DNA of 64,000 nucleotides from JADFDG01 sp965232985 (GTDB lineage: Bacteria; Pseudomonadota; Gammaproteobacteria; Pseudomonadales; JADFDG01): positions 1-64,000 of the forward strand of contig CBDDRC010000047.1 of the NCBI GenBank assembly GCA_965232985.1, given 5' to 3'. The notes under the pieces were generated by a model. The model worked only from the letters and a program-made list of their open reading frames with translations. It made no database searches and was not told the DNA's origin. This document shows, in pieces, positions 1-7,757 of the stretch; within the stretch, counting starts at the first letter, position 1, and each line of letters begins with the position of its first letter. The position numbers and the translations under genes were made by a program.

Positions 1-160
1 GGAGCGTGCATTTCGTTTGACTCAGCATGCGCTCGGAATTCTCATCTCTCGACGAGTTGCTTCCAATAACAATGCCGAGTTCCCTCAACACCGCATCGGT
101 AAGCACCCACACGTATTGCCTGTTCCAGACTGTTAAAGAGCGGTGGCCGTATCGACCGAG
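1..160 (-). promoter_or_regulatory. rRNA operon leader with boxA (16S gene lies outside the window)
   Basis: Read on the minus strand, this stretch has the layout of a gammaproteobacterial rrn leader. The boxA antitermination element GCTCTTTAACA lies at 131-141, followed by a GTGTGGGTGC stretch that matches the conserved region after boxA in the Escherichia coli rrn leaders. In E. coli the mature 16S 5' end lies about 170 nt after boxA, so the 16S gene should begin a few tens of bases beyond the left edge. The leader recruits the Nus/SuhB antitermination complex in known systems. No coding gene is seen here. Confidence 0.85.
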
Positions 161-166
161 GCGCGT

Positions 167-194
167 ATTCTACGGACGGCCGTCAGACTGTCAA
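167..194 (-). promoter_or_regulatory. rrn P1-type sigma70 promoter
   Basis: On the minus strand a perfect -35 TTGACA (189-194) is separated by 16 bases from a -10 TAGAAT (167-172). A GC-rich discriminator (ACGCGCC) follows, as expected for a stringently controlled ribosomal promoter. It sits about 25 bases upstream of boxA and just beyond the msrQ stop codon, and fires leftward towards the 16S gene outside the window. Confidence 0.85.
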
Positions 195-223
195 CCTGCT
201 TTTCAGTCTTTCTGCCAGGAGAC

Positions 224-811
224 TCAGCGTACTTTTCGCGGCCACGGCAGCCATCGTTTCGCATCAAGCATGCGCTCGGCCAATAAACAACCTGTAGCAA
301 TCAAAAAAACAGCCGTTTGTGCCAAATCGACCTTCTGCGCCATACCTTGATGAAGAATTGCCAACGGCACGATCAGGTAAACCAGACGATGCAACCGTAC
401 CCAGCGCAAACCCAGTCGGCGTTGCGCTGCTCGCGTCGACGTGAAGGCAAGTGGCAGCAGCAGCAACCACGCGACGAAGCCGATGAGAATATAGGGGCGC
501 TTGCCGATATCCTCGACGATCGGGCCCCAGGCAAAACCCTGATAGATCGTCGCGTAAATAATCACATGCGAAGTAGCCATGGCGAATGCGGCCAAGCCGA
601 CAGGGCGACGCCACTTTGCCAACACGGGCTTCCGGATAAATCGGCGCAGCGTCGAGACGCTCAGTGTTGCGACGAGAAAAATTAATGCAAAAAAACCAGC
701 TTGGTGCAGCAACCATTTGGCCGGATCAGGCCCGCCGCGACCTGTCGCTGCAAGAAAAATTCCGCCGGCGCACAATACCAGCACAACGAGTGAAACGAGC
801 AGGCCCGGCAT
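224..811 (-). CDS. msrQ: Protein-methionine-sulfoxide reductase heme-binding subunit MsrQ (YedZ)
   Basis: This is an inner-membrane b-heme protein that passes electrons from the quinone pool or flavin reductase to periplasmic MsrP, which repairs oxidised methionine in envelope proteins. The 195-residue product is made of about six hydrophobic helices. His82, His141 and His154 have nearly the same spacing as the E. coli heme ligands His91, His151 and His164. The start lies six bases after the msrP stop, so the two genes form an operon and are probably translated together. The length is typical for the family. Confidence 0.93.
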   Translation of the reverse strand: MPGLLVSLVVLVLCAGGIFLAATGRGGPDPAKWLLHQAGFFALIFLVATLSVSTLRRFIRKPVLAKWRRPVGLAAFAMATSHVIIYATIYQGFAWGPIVEDIGKRPYILIGFVAWLLLLPLAFTSTRAAQRRLGLRWVRLHRLVYLIVPLAILHQGMAQKVDLAQTAVFLIATGCLLAERMLDAKRWLPWPRKVR

Positions 812-817
812 GATCGG

Positions 818-1828
818 TCAAAAAAACCGGCGCAAATCAAGCCCACGATACATCGAAGCAACCTGATCCGCGTAGCCGTTGAACATCTGCGTCTCGACCC
901 AGTTGGGCGAAAAGAGCGAGTTCGGCAAACGTCGCTCGCGCTTCTGGCTCCAGCGGGGATGATCAACACCAGGATTCACGTTGGCAAAAAACCCGTATTC
1001 ATCCGGGGCAAGATCAGACCAGGTTGTGCGTGGCTGCCGCTCGACAAGACGGATGCGTACGATCGACTTGATACTTTTGAAGCCGTACTTCCATGGCACA
1101 ATCAATCGCAACGGTGCTCCGTTTTGCGGCGGTAGCGTGCGGCCATACAGACCAACGGACAACAACGTCAGCGGATTCATGGCTTCATCAATGCGCAAAC
1201 CTTCGACATATGGCCAACGGATAAGATCGGCACGCTTTTGTCCGGGCATTTTCTCAGGATCCTGCAGGGTCTCGAACACCACGTATTTTGCCCGCGAGGT
1301 CGGTGCCACCCGTTTCAGCAGTGCAGCCAGCGGGAATCCGGTCCACGGGACAACCATCGACCACGCCTCGACACAGCGAAAACGGTAAATGCGCTCCTCC
1401 AGAACCTGTCCGCGCAGGAGATCCTCAAGCAGGTAATCGCCAGGCTTGCCCACTTCACCGTCGATACGCACGCGCCAGGGCTGGACGATAAAATTCGTGG
1501 CGTTCTCTGCAGGATCAGACTTGGCGGTGCCGAACTCATAGAAGTTGTTGTAGCTGCTGACATCGGCAAACGGCGTCAGCGACTCGCCGGGCACTGCGTA
1601 GGTCGTTGCAACACGGGAAGCAACCTGCTTGCGCAGCCAGGCCGGCACACGCGGATCGTCGGCCGCTGCGGAAACGAGTCCAGGGGCAGCGGCCACAGAA
1701 TCCGGCAGCATGCCAAGCGATGCAAGTGCGGCGCCGGCCACCAAAACATCACGTCGCGAGAGAAATACCCGCTCAGGCGTGATATCCGAAGAAAGAGGAT
1801 CGTTAGCGGATGACAGGCGGATCAACAT
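818..1828 (-). CDS. msrP: Protein-methionine-sulfoxide reductase catalytic subunit MsrP (YedY)
   Basis: This is a periplasmic molybdopterin enzyme that reduces methionine sulfoxide in proteins, with MsrQ as its membrane partner. The 336-residue product has a twin-arginine signal (SRRDVLVAG, Arg25-Arg26) followed by a hydrophobic stretch ending near Ala48. The sulfite-oxidase fold contains Cys152 in the FRCVEAW motif, the expected molybdenum ligand. The ATG at 1828 has a GGGAG ribosome site. Directly upstream on the same strand is pssA (39-base gap), so both msr genes may be read from the long ilv-pssA transcript. Confidence 0.94.
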   Translation of the reverse strand: MLIRLSSANDPLSSDITPERVFLSRRDVLVAGAALASLGMLPDSVAAAPGLVSAAADDPRVPAWLRKQVASRVATTYAVPGESLTPFADVSSYNNFYEFGTAKSDPAENATNFIVQPWRVRIDGEVGKPGDYLLEDLLRGQVLEERIYRFRCVEAWSMVVPWTGFPLAALLKRVAPTSRAKYVVFETLQDPEKMPGQKRADLIRWPYVEGLRIDEAMNPLTLLSVGLYGRTLPPQNGAPLRLIVPWKYGFKSIKSIVRIRLVERQPRTTWSDLAPDEYGFFANVNPGVDHPRWSQKRERRLPNSLFSPNWVETQMFNGYADQVASMYRGLDLRRFF

Positions 1829-1867
1829 GGATTTTCTCCCGTGATCTTCGTATGACCGCCGCTGCGC

Positions 1868-2695
1868 TCAGGAGTGCCTTGGCTGGCGGCGTACGCGGCG
1901 GATCACAGCACCGACCGGTCCGGATAGCGCGTAAATCAGGGCGGTGCCCCAGAGCGCTGTCGCCGGATCGGTCTGGACGACGGCAATCACCAGCGCGCCG
2001 ATCAGCAGCGCGAAGAGCGGCACCCGACCGGCATGCAGATCCTTGAAACTGTAATAGCGGATGTTGCTGACCATCAACACGGCGGCCGATGCCGTGATGA
2101 ACGCCGCGACAATGGTGGCCGTGCGATCCACGGCAATACCGTGCTCGGCAGCCACCCAAACCATGCCGGCAACGGCAGCGGCAGCGGCAGGGCTCGGCAA
2201 GCCGGTGAAATAGCGCTTGTCGCTGACTTCCAATTGCACGTTGAACCGGGCAAGGCGCAATGCCGCACAAGTCGCGTAGATAAATCCGACCGCATAACCG
2301 AACTTGCCGAAACCCGACAGCGCCCAGGCGAACATCACCACGGCCGGCGCAAGGCCAAAGGCGATCATGTCCGAGAGCGAATCGTACTGGGCACCAAAGG
2401 CGCTTTGCGTGTTGGTCAGCCGGGCAACGCGGCCATCAAGCCCGTCCAGGACGCCGGCAACAAATACCATGACCGCAGCGCGCTCCCACTGTTGGTGCAT
2501 CGCGGCAAGAATCGCCGAGAAACCAAAAAAGAGCGCCGCCGTGGTGAACAGGTTCGGCAGCAGATAGATGCCCTTGATGCGAACCGCACGGCCGCCCTCA
2601 ACGATACGCTCCATGACCTCGAGCGTAACGCCGTCGTGCTCGTCATGATCACCGTCCGGGCGCTGATCGTCCGCTGGCTTGTGGTTCTGATTCAT
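1868..2695 (-). CDS. pssA: CDP-diacylglycerol--serine O-phosphatidyltransferase
   Basis: This membrane enzyme makes phosphatidylserine, the precursor of phosphatidylethanolamine, from CDP-diacylglycerol and serine. The CDP-alcohol phosphotransferase signature D-G-x2-A-R-x8-G-x3-D-x3-D is perfect at residues 87-109, and the rest is mostly transmembrane helices. The frame stays open upstream to 2791, but I chose the ATG at 2695 because it has an AGGGAG ribosome site and lies clear of ilvC. The product is 275 residues with a hydrophilic, histidine- and aspartate-rich N-terminus of about 30 residues. It follows ilvC by 53 bases, an order I recall from Pseudomonas. Confidence 0.93.
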   Translation of the reverse strand: MNQNHKPADDQRPDGDHDEHDGVTLEVMERIVEGGRAVRIKGIYLLPNLFTTAALFFGFSAILAAMHQQWERAAVMVFVAGVLDGLDGRVARLTNTQSAFGAQYDSLSDMIAFGLAPAVVMFAWALSGFGKFGYAVGFIYATCAALRLARFNVQLEVSDKRYFTGLPSPAAAAAVAGMVWVAAEHGIAVDRTATIVAAFITASAAVLMVSNIRYYSFKDLHAGRVPLFALLIGALVIAVVQTDPATALWGTALIYALSGPVGAVIRRVRRQPRHS

Positions 2696-2748
2696 CAAGA
2701 ATCTCCCTGGACTAAAGCCCATCATACCGGCTTGCTGCCGCAGCAAGC

Positions 2749-3765
2749 TCAGTTGCGCGACTTGTCGACCAACCGATTCGCGGTAATCCACGGCATCATG
2801 CCACGCAACTTGGCGCCAGTCTGTTCGATGGGGTGGGCAGCATTCAGGCGGCGGTAGGCAGTCATCGATGGATAATTGCCCGCACCTTCCTGGATAAATG
2901 CCTTGGCGTACTCGCCGGTCTGGATGCGCTTGAGCGCCTCACGCATCGCCTTGCGCGACTCCTCGTTGATCACCTTCGGCCCGGTGACGTATTCACCATA
3001 CTCGGCATTGTTGGAGATCGAGTAGTTCATGTTGGCGATGCCACCCTCGTACATAAGGTCGACAATCAATTTGAGCTCGTGCAGGCACTCGAAATACGCC
3101 ATTTCCGGCTCGTAGCCAGCTTCAACCAGTGTCTCAAAGCCCATTTTCACCAGCTCGACGGCACCGCCGCACAGCACCGTCTGCTCACCGAATAGATCGG
3201 TTTCCGTTTCTTCGCGGAAACTGGTTTCGAGAATGCCGGTGCGGCCACCGCCAATGGCCGAGGCATATGAGAACGCCACATCGCGCGCCCTGCCGGTCGC
3301 ATTCTGGTAGATGGCGACGAGATCCGGAATGCCACCGCCTTTGGCGAACTCTGAACGCACGGTATGACCCGGGGCTTTCGGCGCCACCATGATCACGTCG
3401 AGATCGGCGCGCGGCACAACCTGATTGTAGTGAATCGCAAAACCGTGCGCGAAAGCCAGCGTGCCGCCTTTTTTGATGTTTGGCTCGATCTCTTTCTTGT
3501 AAAGCTGCGCCTGAAACTCATCCGGGGTCAGGATCATGATGATGTCGGCCCACTTGACGGCATCGGGCACCGGCTTGCATTCAAGACCAGCCTTCTGGAC
3601 CTTCGCCACCGTCGGCGAATCCGGACGCAGACCGACCACCACGCTGACACCGGAATCCTTGAGGTTCAGTGCGTGGGCGTGGCCTTGCGAGCCATAACCG
3701 ATGATCGCGACCTTCATGCCGCGGATGATCGAAATGTCGCAGTCCTTGTCGTAGTAAGTTTGCAT
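2749..3765 (-). CDS. ilvC: Ketol-acid reductoisomerase (NADP+), class I
   Basis: This enzyme converts acetolactate or acetohydroxybutyrate to the dihydroxy acids of valine, leucine and isoleucine synthesis, using NADPH and Mg2+. The 338-residue product has the short class I length. An N-terminal Rossmann fold shows GYGSQG at residues 23-28, followed by the knotted C-terminal helical domain. It is the third gene of ilvI-ilvH-ilvC, about 80 bases after ilvH, and is followed by pssA. Confidence 0.97.
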   Translation of the reverse strand: MQTYYDKDCDISIIRGMKVAIIGYGSQGHAHALNLKDSGVSVVVGLRPDSPTVAKVQKAGLECKPVPDAVKWADIIMILTPDEFQAQLYKKEIEPNIKKGGTLAFAHGFAIHYNQVVPRADLDVIMVAPKAPGHTVRSEFAKGGGIPDLVAIYQNATGRARDVAFSYASAIGGGRTGILETSFREETETDLFGEQTVLCGGAVELVKMGFETLVEAGYEPEMAYFECLHELKLIVDLMYEGGIANMNYSISNNAEYGEYVTGPKVINEESRKAMREALKRIQTGEYAKAFIQEGAGNYPSMTAYRRLNAAHPIEQTGAKLRGMMPWITANRLVDKSRN

Positions 3766-3845
3766 CGCGTTTCCCCTTTCGTGAGCTAGGCGGGCCCATG
3801 GCCCTGATGTTGAAAGAAAGTGTTGAAAAAAGTTGGTGGTACGGT

Positions 3846-4337
3846 TTACGGCGTCAGTACTTTTTCACCACGCGCGATACCGGACACGCCAGTACGCACG
3901 ACTTCGAGCACATGCTCCTCACCAATGGCGTGAATAAATGCATCGAGCTTGTCCGAAGTGCCTGCCAACTGCACGGTATAGACAGCGGCAGTGACATCGA
4001 CAATCTGGCCACGAAAGATATCCGTGGTGCGCTTGAGTTCCGCGCGCTGCGCACCGCTTGCCTTCATCTTGATGAGCATAAGCTCACGTTCGATATGGGC
4101 GCCCTCGGTGAGATCGACCACCTTGACCACCTCCACCAGCTTATTCAACTGCTTGGTGATCCGCTCGATCTTCTGCTCGTCTCCGGTCGTGGTTAGCGTC
4201 AGACGCGACAGCGTCGCGTCCTCGGTCGGCGCCACGGTGAGTGTGTCGATATTGTAGCCGCGCTGCGAGAACAGGCCGACAACACGCGACAATGCGCCAG
4301 ACTCATTTTCCATCAGAATTGAAATGATACGGCGCAT
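3846..4337 (-). CDS. ilvH: Acetolactate synthase small (regulatory) subunit, IlvH type
   Basis: This is the regulatory subunit that activates the large subunit and gives valine feedback inhibition. The 163-residue product begins with an ACT domain (SILMENESGALSRVVGLF region, about residues 6-23) and ends with the ACT-like C-terminal domain. It resembles E. coli IlvH throughout the N-terminal half. Its ATG lies three bases after the ilvI stop, which indicates translational coupling. Confidence 0.96.
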   Translation of the reverse strand: MRRIISILMENESGALSRVVGLFSQRGYNIDTLTVAPTEDATLSRLTLTTTGDEQKIERITKQLNKLVEVVKVVDLTEGAHIERELMLIKMKASGAQRAELKRTTDIFRGQIVDVTAAVYTVQLAGTSDKLDAFIHAIGEEHVLEVVRTGVSGIARGEKVLTP

Positions 4338-4340
4338 GAC

Positions 4341-6059
4341 TCAAGTCCTCTGCGTCTTGGACAGCCACATGTCGCGCATGGCGCCATCGCTGATATGCAT
4401 CGGGTAGACGTGCTCTTCCGGATCGACATAAATATCCATAAACACCAGACGATCCTTGAGTTTGAAGGCCTCTTTCATCGCCGGTTCGAGGTCTGCAAGT
4501 GCGGTGACCTTCATGCCGACATGACCGTAAGCCTCAGCCAGCTTGACGAAATCCGGCAGTGACTCCATGTAGGAGTGTGCATGACGGCCCTCGTACTGCA
4601 TGTCCTGCCACTGGCGCACCATGCCCAACGAGCGATTGTTCACGTTGATGATCTTCACCGGCAGCTCGTACTGTTTGCAGGTAGAGAGTTCCTGGATGTT
4701 CATCTGGATGGAACCTTCGCCGGTAACGCAGGCGACGGTCGCATCGGGGTAGGCCATCAACACGCCCATTGCCGCCGGCAGACCAAAACCCATCGTGCCA
4801 AGACCGCCGGAGTTGATCCACTGCCGCGGCTTGTCGAACTTGTAGTACTGCGCCGCGAACATCTGGTGCTGGCCGACATCCGAAGTGACGTAAGCGCCGC
4901 CTTTGGTCACCTTGTACAGCGTCTCGATAACCTGCTGCGGTTTGATCGGATCCGTGTCTTTCGCATAACGCAGACCATGAACCTGGCGCCAGTCGCCGAT
5001 TTGTTTCCACCACAAGTCCAGCGCGTTCGTATCCGGTTTTTCGCCGGTCTGCCTGAGCAGAGCGATCATGTCGGTCAGCACCTGCTCGGCAGAACCAACT
5101 ATCGGCACGTCGGCGCGAACGTTCTTGGAAATCGACGCCGGATCGATGTCGATATGAATAAAGCGCGCATCCGGGCAGAATTTTTTGGTGCTGTTGGTGA
5201 CCCGGTCGTCAAACCGGGCGCCAACAGCGAACACGACGTCGGCGTGGTGCATCACCATGTTTGCTTCGTAGTTGCCATGCATGCCAAGCATGCCGAGGAA
5301 CTGCTTGTCGGTGCCCGGAAAGGCGCCGAGCCCCATCAGGGTGTTGGTCACCGGAAAACCGAGCATGTGCGCCAATTCCGTGAGCTGCGCACAGGCTTCG
5401 CCCTGAATGACACCGCCACCGGCATAGATCACCGGGCGCTTCGCTTCAAGCAGCAAGTCCACTGCCTTGCGGATCTGCCCGGCATGACCGCGCACCGCCG
5501 GATTGTACGAGCGCATTTTTACTTTCTTCGGATACTCGTACGGGAACTTCACCGACGGAGCAGTCTGATCCTTCGGAATATCGATCAGCACCGGGCCCGG
5601 GCGGCCGGTGGTGGCGATGAAAAATGCTTTCTTGACGATATCCGGAATGTCGGCCGCGTTGCGTACGGAAAAACTGTGCTTCACGATCGGACGCGAGACA
5701 CCGATCATGTCTGTTTCCTGAAAAGCATCGTCACCGATCCAGTCGCTGCGCACCTGACCGGACAGCACGATCATCGGGATCGAGTCCATGTAGGCCGTGG
5801 CAATGCCAGTGACCGCATTGGTCGCACCGGGGCCGCTGGTCACCAGCACCACCCCTGGCTTGCCGGTGGCACGGGCGTAGCCGTCGGCCATGTGCGTGGC
5901 CGCCTGCTCGTGGCGCACCAACACATGCTTGACCTGCTGCTGCCTGAAAAGGGCGTCGTAAATATGCAGAACGGCACCGCCTGGGTAGCCGAAGACGTAT
6001 TCAACGCCCTCGTCCTGCAGGCAGCGGATCAACATCTCCGCACCGGACAACTGTTCCAC
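4341..6059 (-). CDS. ilvI: Acetolactate synthase large (catalytic) subunit
   Basis: This thiamine-diphosphate enzyme condenses two pyruvates, or pyruvate and 2-oxobutyrate, as the first common step of branched-chain amino acid synthesis. The 572-residue product has the three domains of the family: pyrimidine-binding with catalytic Glu51 (VRHEQAATHMADG), a central FAD domain, and a C-terminal TPP/Mg domain with a GEGS motif. The start is a GTG at 6059 with an AGAGG ribosome site nine bases upstream. It is the first structural gene of the operon and is preceded by a long structured leader. Confidence 0.97.
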   Translation of the reverse strand: MEQLSGAEMLIRCLQDEGVEYVFGYPGGAVLHIYDALFRQQQVKHVLVRHEQAATHMADGYARATGKPGVVLVTSGPGATNAVTGIATAYMDSIPMIVLSGQVRSDWIGDDAFQETDMIGVSRPIVKHSFSVRNAADIPDIVKKAFFIATTGRPGPVLIDIPKDQTAPSVKFPYEYPKKVKMRSYNPAVRGHAGQIRKAVDLLLEAKRPVIYAGGGVIQGEACAQLTELAHMLGFPVTNTLMGLGAFPGTDKQFLGMLGMHGNYEANMVMHHADVVFAVGARFDDRVTNSTKKFCPDARFIHIDIDPASISKNVRADVPIVGSAEQVLTDMIALLRQTGEKPDTNALDLWWKQIGDWRQVHGLRYAKDTDPIKPQQVIETLYKVTKGGAYVTSDVGQHQMFAAQYYKFDKPRQWINSGGLGTMGFGLPAAMGVLMAYPDATVACVTGEGSIQMNIQELSTCKQYELPVKIINVNNRSLGMVRQWQDMQYEGRHAHSYMESLPDFVKLAEAYGHVGMKVTALADLEPAMKEAFKLKDRLVFMDIYVDPEEHVYPMHISDGAMRDMWLSKTQRT

Positions 6060-6136
6060 TGCTCGTTACCTCTTGCGCGTCTGCTGACGCATCTGTTGCG
6101 CGCTGTCTGTTTGATACGCCGACGGCAACGAAGACG

Positions 6137-6177
6137 CCCCGCGCAGGCGGCCTCGCAAGGACCGACCCGCCGCGGGG
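6137..6177 (-). repeat. GC-rich hairpin between the leader ORF and ilvI
   Basis: Bases 6137-6143 (CCCCGCG) pair with 6171-6177 (CGCGGGG), and GCGG at 6147-6150 pairs with CCGC at 6167-6170, giving about eleven base pairs. No T-tract follows on the minus strand, so it is not a canonical intrinsic terminator. It could act as a pause, a Rho-related element or a translation-control structure for ilvI. Confidence 0.5.
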
Positions 6178-6199
6178 ACGGCCGAACCGTCAACCTGGG

Positions 6200-6292
6200 C
6201 TACTTCTCGTTACGGCACGGCCGGGGCTCTGCCCGTTGGGGGAGAAGCCCGATTCCCGGCGAAACTTGCTTCACCGGAACTGCGACGTGCAT
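6200..6292 (-). CDS. Putative ilv leader peptide, 30 residues
   Basis: An ATG-started frame of 30 codons lies between the predicted ilv promoter and ilvI. Its first seventeen residues hold Val at positions 3, 5, 7 and 10, Ile at 14 and Leu at 16-17, that is seven branched-chain residues of seventeen. Known ilv leader peptides have denser clusters, so this could be coincidence. No strong ribosome site precedes it. The second leader hairpin starts 23 bases after its stop. Confidence 0.3.
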   Translation of the reverse strand: MHVAVPVKQVSPGIGLLPQRAEPRPCRNEK

Positions 6293-6327
6293 CAGAGCGG
6301 GAGAAAATGCAGTGTTGCTGCTGACTA

Positions 6328-6351
6328 ACACCTTGCTGGCGGGCAAGGTGT
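6328..6351. repeat. Perfect inverted repeat in the ilv leader
   Basis: ACACCTTGC at 6328-6336 is exactly complementary to GCAAGGTGT at 6343-6351, with a six-base loop. The hairpin falls about 60 nt into the predicted ilv transcript. It could be an RNA structure in the leader or an operator. No T-run is attached. Confidence 0.6.
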
Positions 6352-6414
6352 GCGCCCCTGGCGGCCTTTCGGGGGGTTGCCCGCGGATGGCCGTCTGCCT
6401 GTGGCAAACGCGGA

Positions 6415-6442
6415 ATTCTCGCACAGGCTTGCCGACTGTCAA
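6415..6442 (-). promoter_or_regulatory. Predicted sigma70 promoter of the ilvIHC-pssA operon
   Basis: On the minus strand a perfect TTGACA (6437-6442) is followed after 16 bases by GAGAAT (6415-6420), four of six matches to the -10 consensus. It is the best sigma70 match I found upstream of ilvI and implies a leader of about 350 nt. The divergent gene at 6522 starts on the other side. Confidence 0.6.
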
Positions 6443-6521
6443 GCAAGCAATGCCGCAGCGGTACTCGGGGGAGCCCGTGCTAACATCCGTCAATTCCTCA
6501 ATACAACAAGGGGTTAGGAAC

Positions 6522-7046
6522 ATGAACAGGTTGCAGGCCACGGTGGCGGCGATAATGGCCGCCGGCGCATTGACGCTGCTGGCGACGCCAGCTCAAGCAG
6601 ACACGATCATGAAATGGGTCGATGCCGGGGGCGTGACCCATTACGGGGAAAAGGCACCGGAGGGCGCCAAGGCGACCACCGTGAAGGTGACCGACACCAC
6701 CTCGTCCGATGCCGATGCCGAGATCGACCAGCTGAACAAAAACCGCGCGGCCACCAAAGCAGCAAAGGATACACAGAACGCGCAGAAAGACGGGAAACCA
6801 GTCAGTCTGGTTGCCCCCGGCATGGATGAAGCCAACAAGAAGGCCTGCGAACAGCACCGCCAGAACCTCGATACGCTAAAGTCCGGCCGACGCATTCGGC
6901 TGCTAGATGCACAAGGCAAGCCACGCGCGCTGAAAACCGAAGAAATGCAGGCGCAAATCGATTTCGCAGAGAGCGAGCTGCGACGGTGCGAGCAGCTTCA
7001 GAAGCTGGGGGGCGGCGCGGCGGCCGCACCTACCCAAAAGCCCTGA
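6522..7046 (+). CDS. DUF4124 domain-containing secreted protein
   Basis: The product is 174 residues. It has a signal peptide (about residues 1-26, ending TPAQA) and then the DUF4124 motif MKWVDAGGVTHYGEKAPEGA, a small domain common at the N-terminus of gammaproteobacterial periplasmic proteins of unknown function. The remainder is charged and helical and may be coiled coil. The open frame extends far upstream antisense to ilvI, but the ATG at 6522 with an AAGGGGTTAGG ribosome site and the signal peptide fix the start. It is divergent from the ilv operon. A specific function cannot be assigned. Confidence 0.85.
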   Translation: MNRLQATVAAIMAAGALTLLATPAQADTIMKWVDAGGVTHYGEKAPEGAKATTVKVTDTTSSDADAEIDQLNKNRAATKAAKDTQNAQKDGKPVSLVAPGMDEANKKACEQHRQNLDTLKSGRRIRLLDAQGKPRALKTEEMQAQIDFAESELRRCEQLQKLGGGAAAAPTQKP

Positions 7047-7064
7047 CCGGGCAGCACCCACCGA

Positions 7065-7607
7065 TCAGCGATTGCCACGCAGGATATCAATGATCTCCCG
7101 CGTGGCCTGCACTACCCGGACAATCTCGCCGTCAACATCGATGGTCACCGTTCCCTTAGGATCCGCCGGCAGTCGCCACTGCTTGCGGGTCTCTGCCGTC
7201 AGCGGCACGCCTGCCGCGTAAATCGTCTCCGGCATCACTTCGCCGCGCGCAATTTTCGTCTGCCAGCCCGGCGGCAGTTCCTCACCGCGCGCAGCCTTCT
7301 TCTGCAGGCCTGGCGGCAGCGGCTTGTGCTTGCCGTCCTTGTGCTTGCCTGCTTTGTCCCGTTTACCGTCCCTGTCTGCCTCATCAACATCGTGCTCGTA
7401 CCGCTCCGTTCTCTCGCTGCTGCTGTACCGCTCCAGGGCCGCCCGCTCTTTGACCGAAAAGCGCAGCTTGTCGTTGCCCACTGTGTAGGTACGTGTTTCG
7501 CTTGCACCCACCTTGCGCTCGGTGTCGCGATCATCGGCAAAACTGGCGCCGCTACCGGCAATCGACAGATAAATCACAGCTCTGACGAGAAACTTCTGAA
7601 CCTGCAT
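7065..7607 (-). CDS. CigR/RcnB-like periplasmic protein of unknown function
   Basis: The 180-residue product has a signal peptide (cleavage near residue 24, ASFA), then a very charged Asp/Arg/Lys-rich middle with lysine-histidine runs, two repeated motifs of the LPPGxQxKxARGE kind (about residues 96-122), and a C-terminal part ending IVRVVQATREIIDIL. The LPPG repeats and the C-terminal V-G/D-x-x-I-V-R motif are what I associate with the CigR/RcnB family of periplasmic regulators and metal-related proteins. It converges with the DUF4124 gene (18-base gap) and follows clpB on the same strand. Confidence 0.7.
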   Translation of the reverse strand: MQVQKFLVRAVIYLSIAGSGASFADDRDTERKVGASETRTYTVGNDKLRFSVKERAALERYSSSERTERYEHDVDEADRDGKRDKAGKHKDGKHKPLPPGLQKKAARGEELPPGWQTKIARGEVMPETIYAAGVPLTAETRKQWRLPADPKGTVTIDVDGEIVRVVQATREIIDILRGNR

Positions 7608-7757
7608 GGTGAGACTCCTTATCGCCGCAACGCGCTGATGCGCGATACCGATTTGATGAGAAAAGTCGTTGCGTGACTCTGTGACGCGGGGATCGCACAG
7701 CGGTTCCCGTGGCGGTCGTAAAAATTCACCGCCGCGAGAACCACGTCACACCCTGCG

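Larger units (their letters stand above)
6060..6408 (-). promoter_or_regulatory. Long structured leader of the ilvIHC-pssA operon (possible attenuator)
   Basis: About 350 nt separate the predicted ilv promoter from the ilvI GTG. On the minus strand the leader holds a perfect hairpin at 6328-6351, a short open frame at 6200-6292 rich in branched-chain residues, and a second GC-rich hairpin at 6137-6177. This is the arrangement of a peptide-type attenuator, but no U-run follows the second hairpin, so classical intrinsic attenuation is not proven. No other gene is seen on this strand. Confidence 0.5.

Noticed and set aside
4575..6521. Open frame antisense to ilvI that continues into the DUF4124 gene
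   Set aside because: Only the part from the ATG at 6522, with ribosome site and signal peptide, is protein-like; the rest is the shadow of ilvI.
7690..7757. Inverted repeat GGCGGT/ACCGCC after clpB considered as terminator
   Set aside because: The stem is short, the loop AT-rich and no T-run follows on the minus strand.
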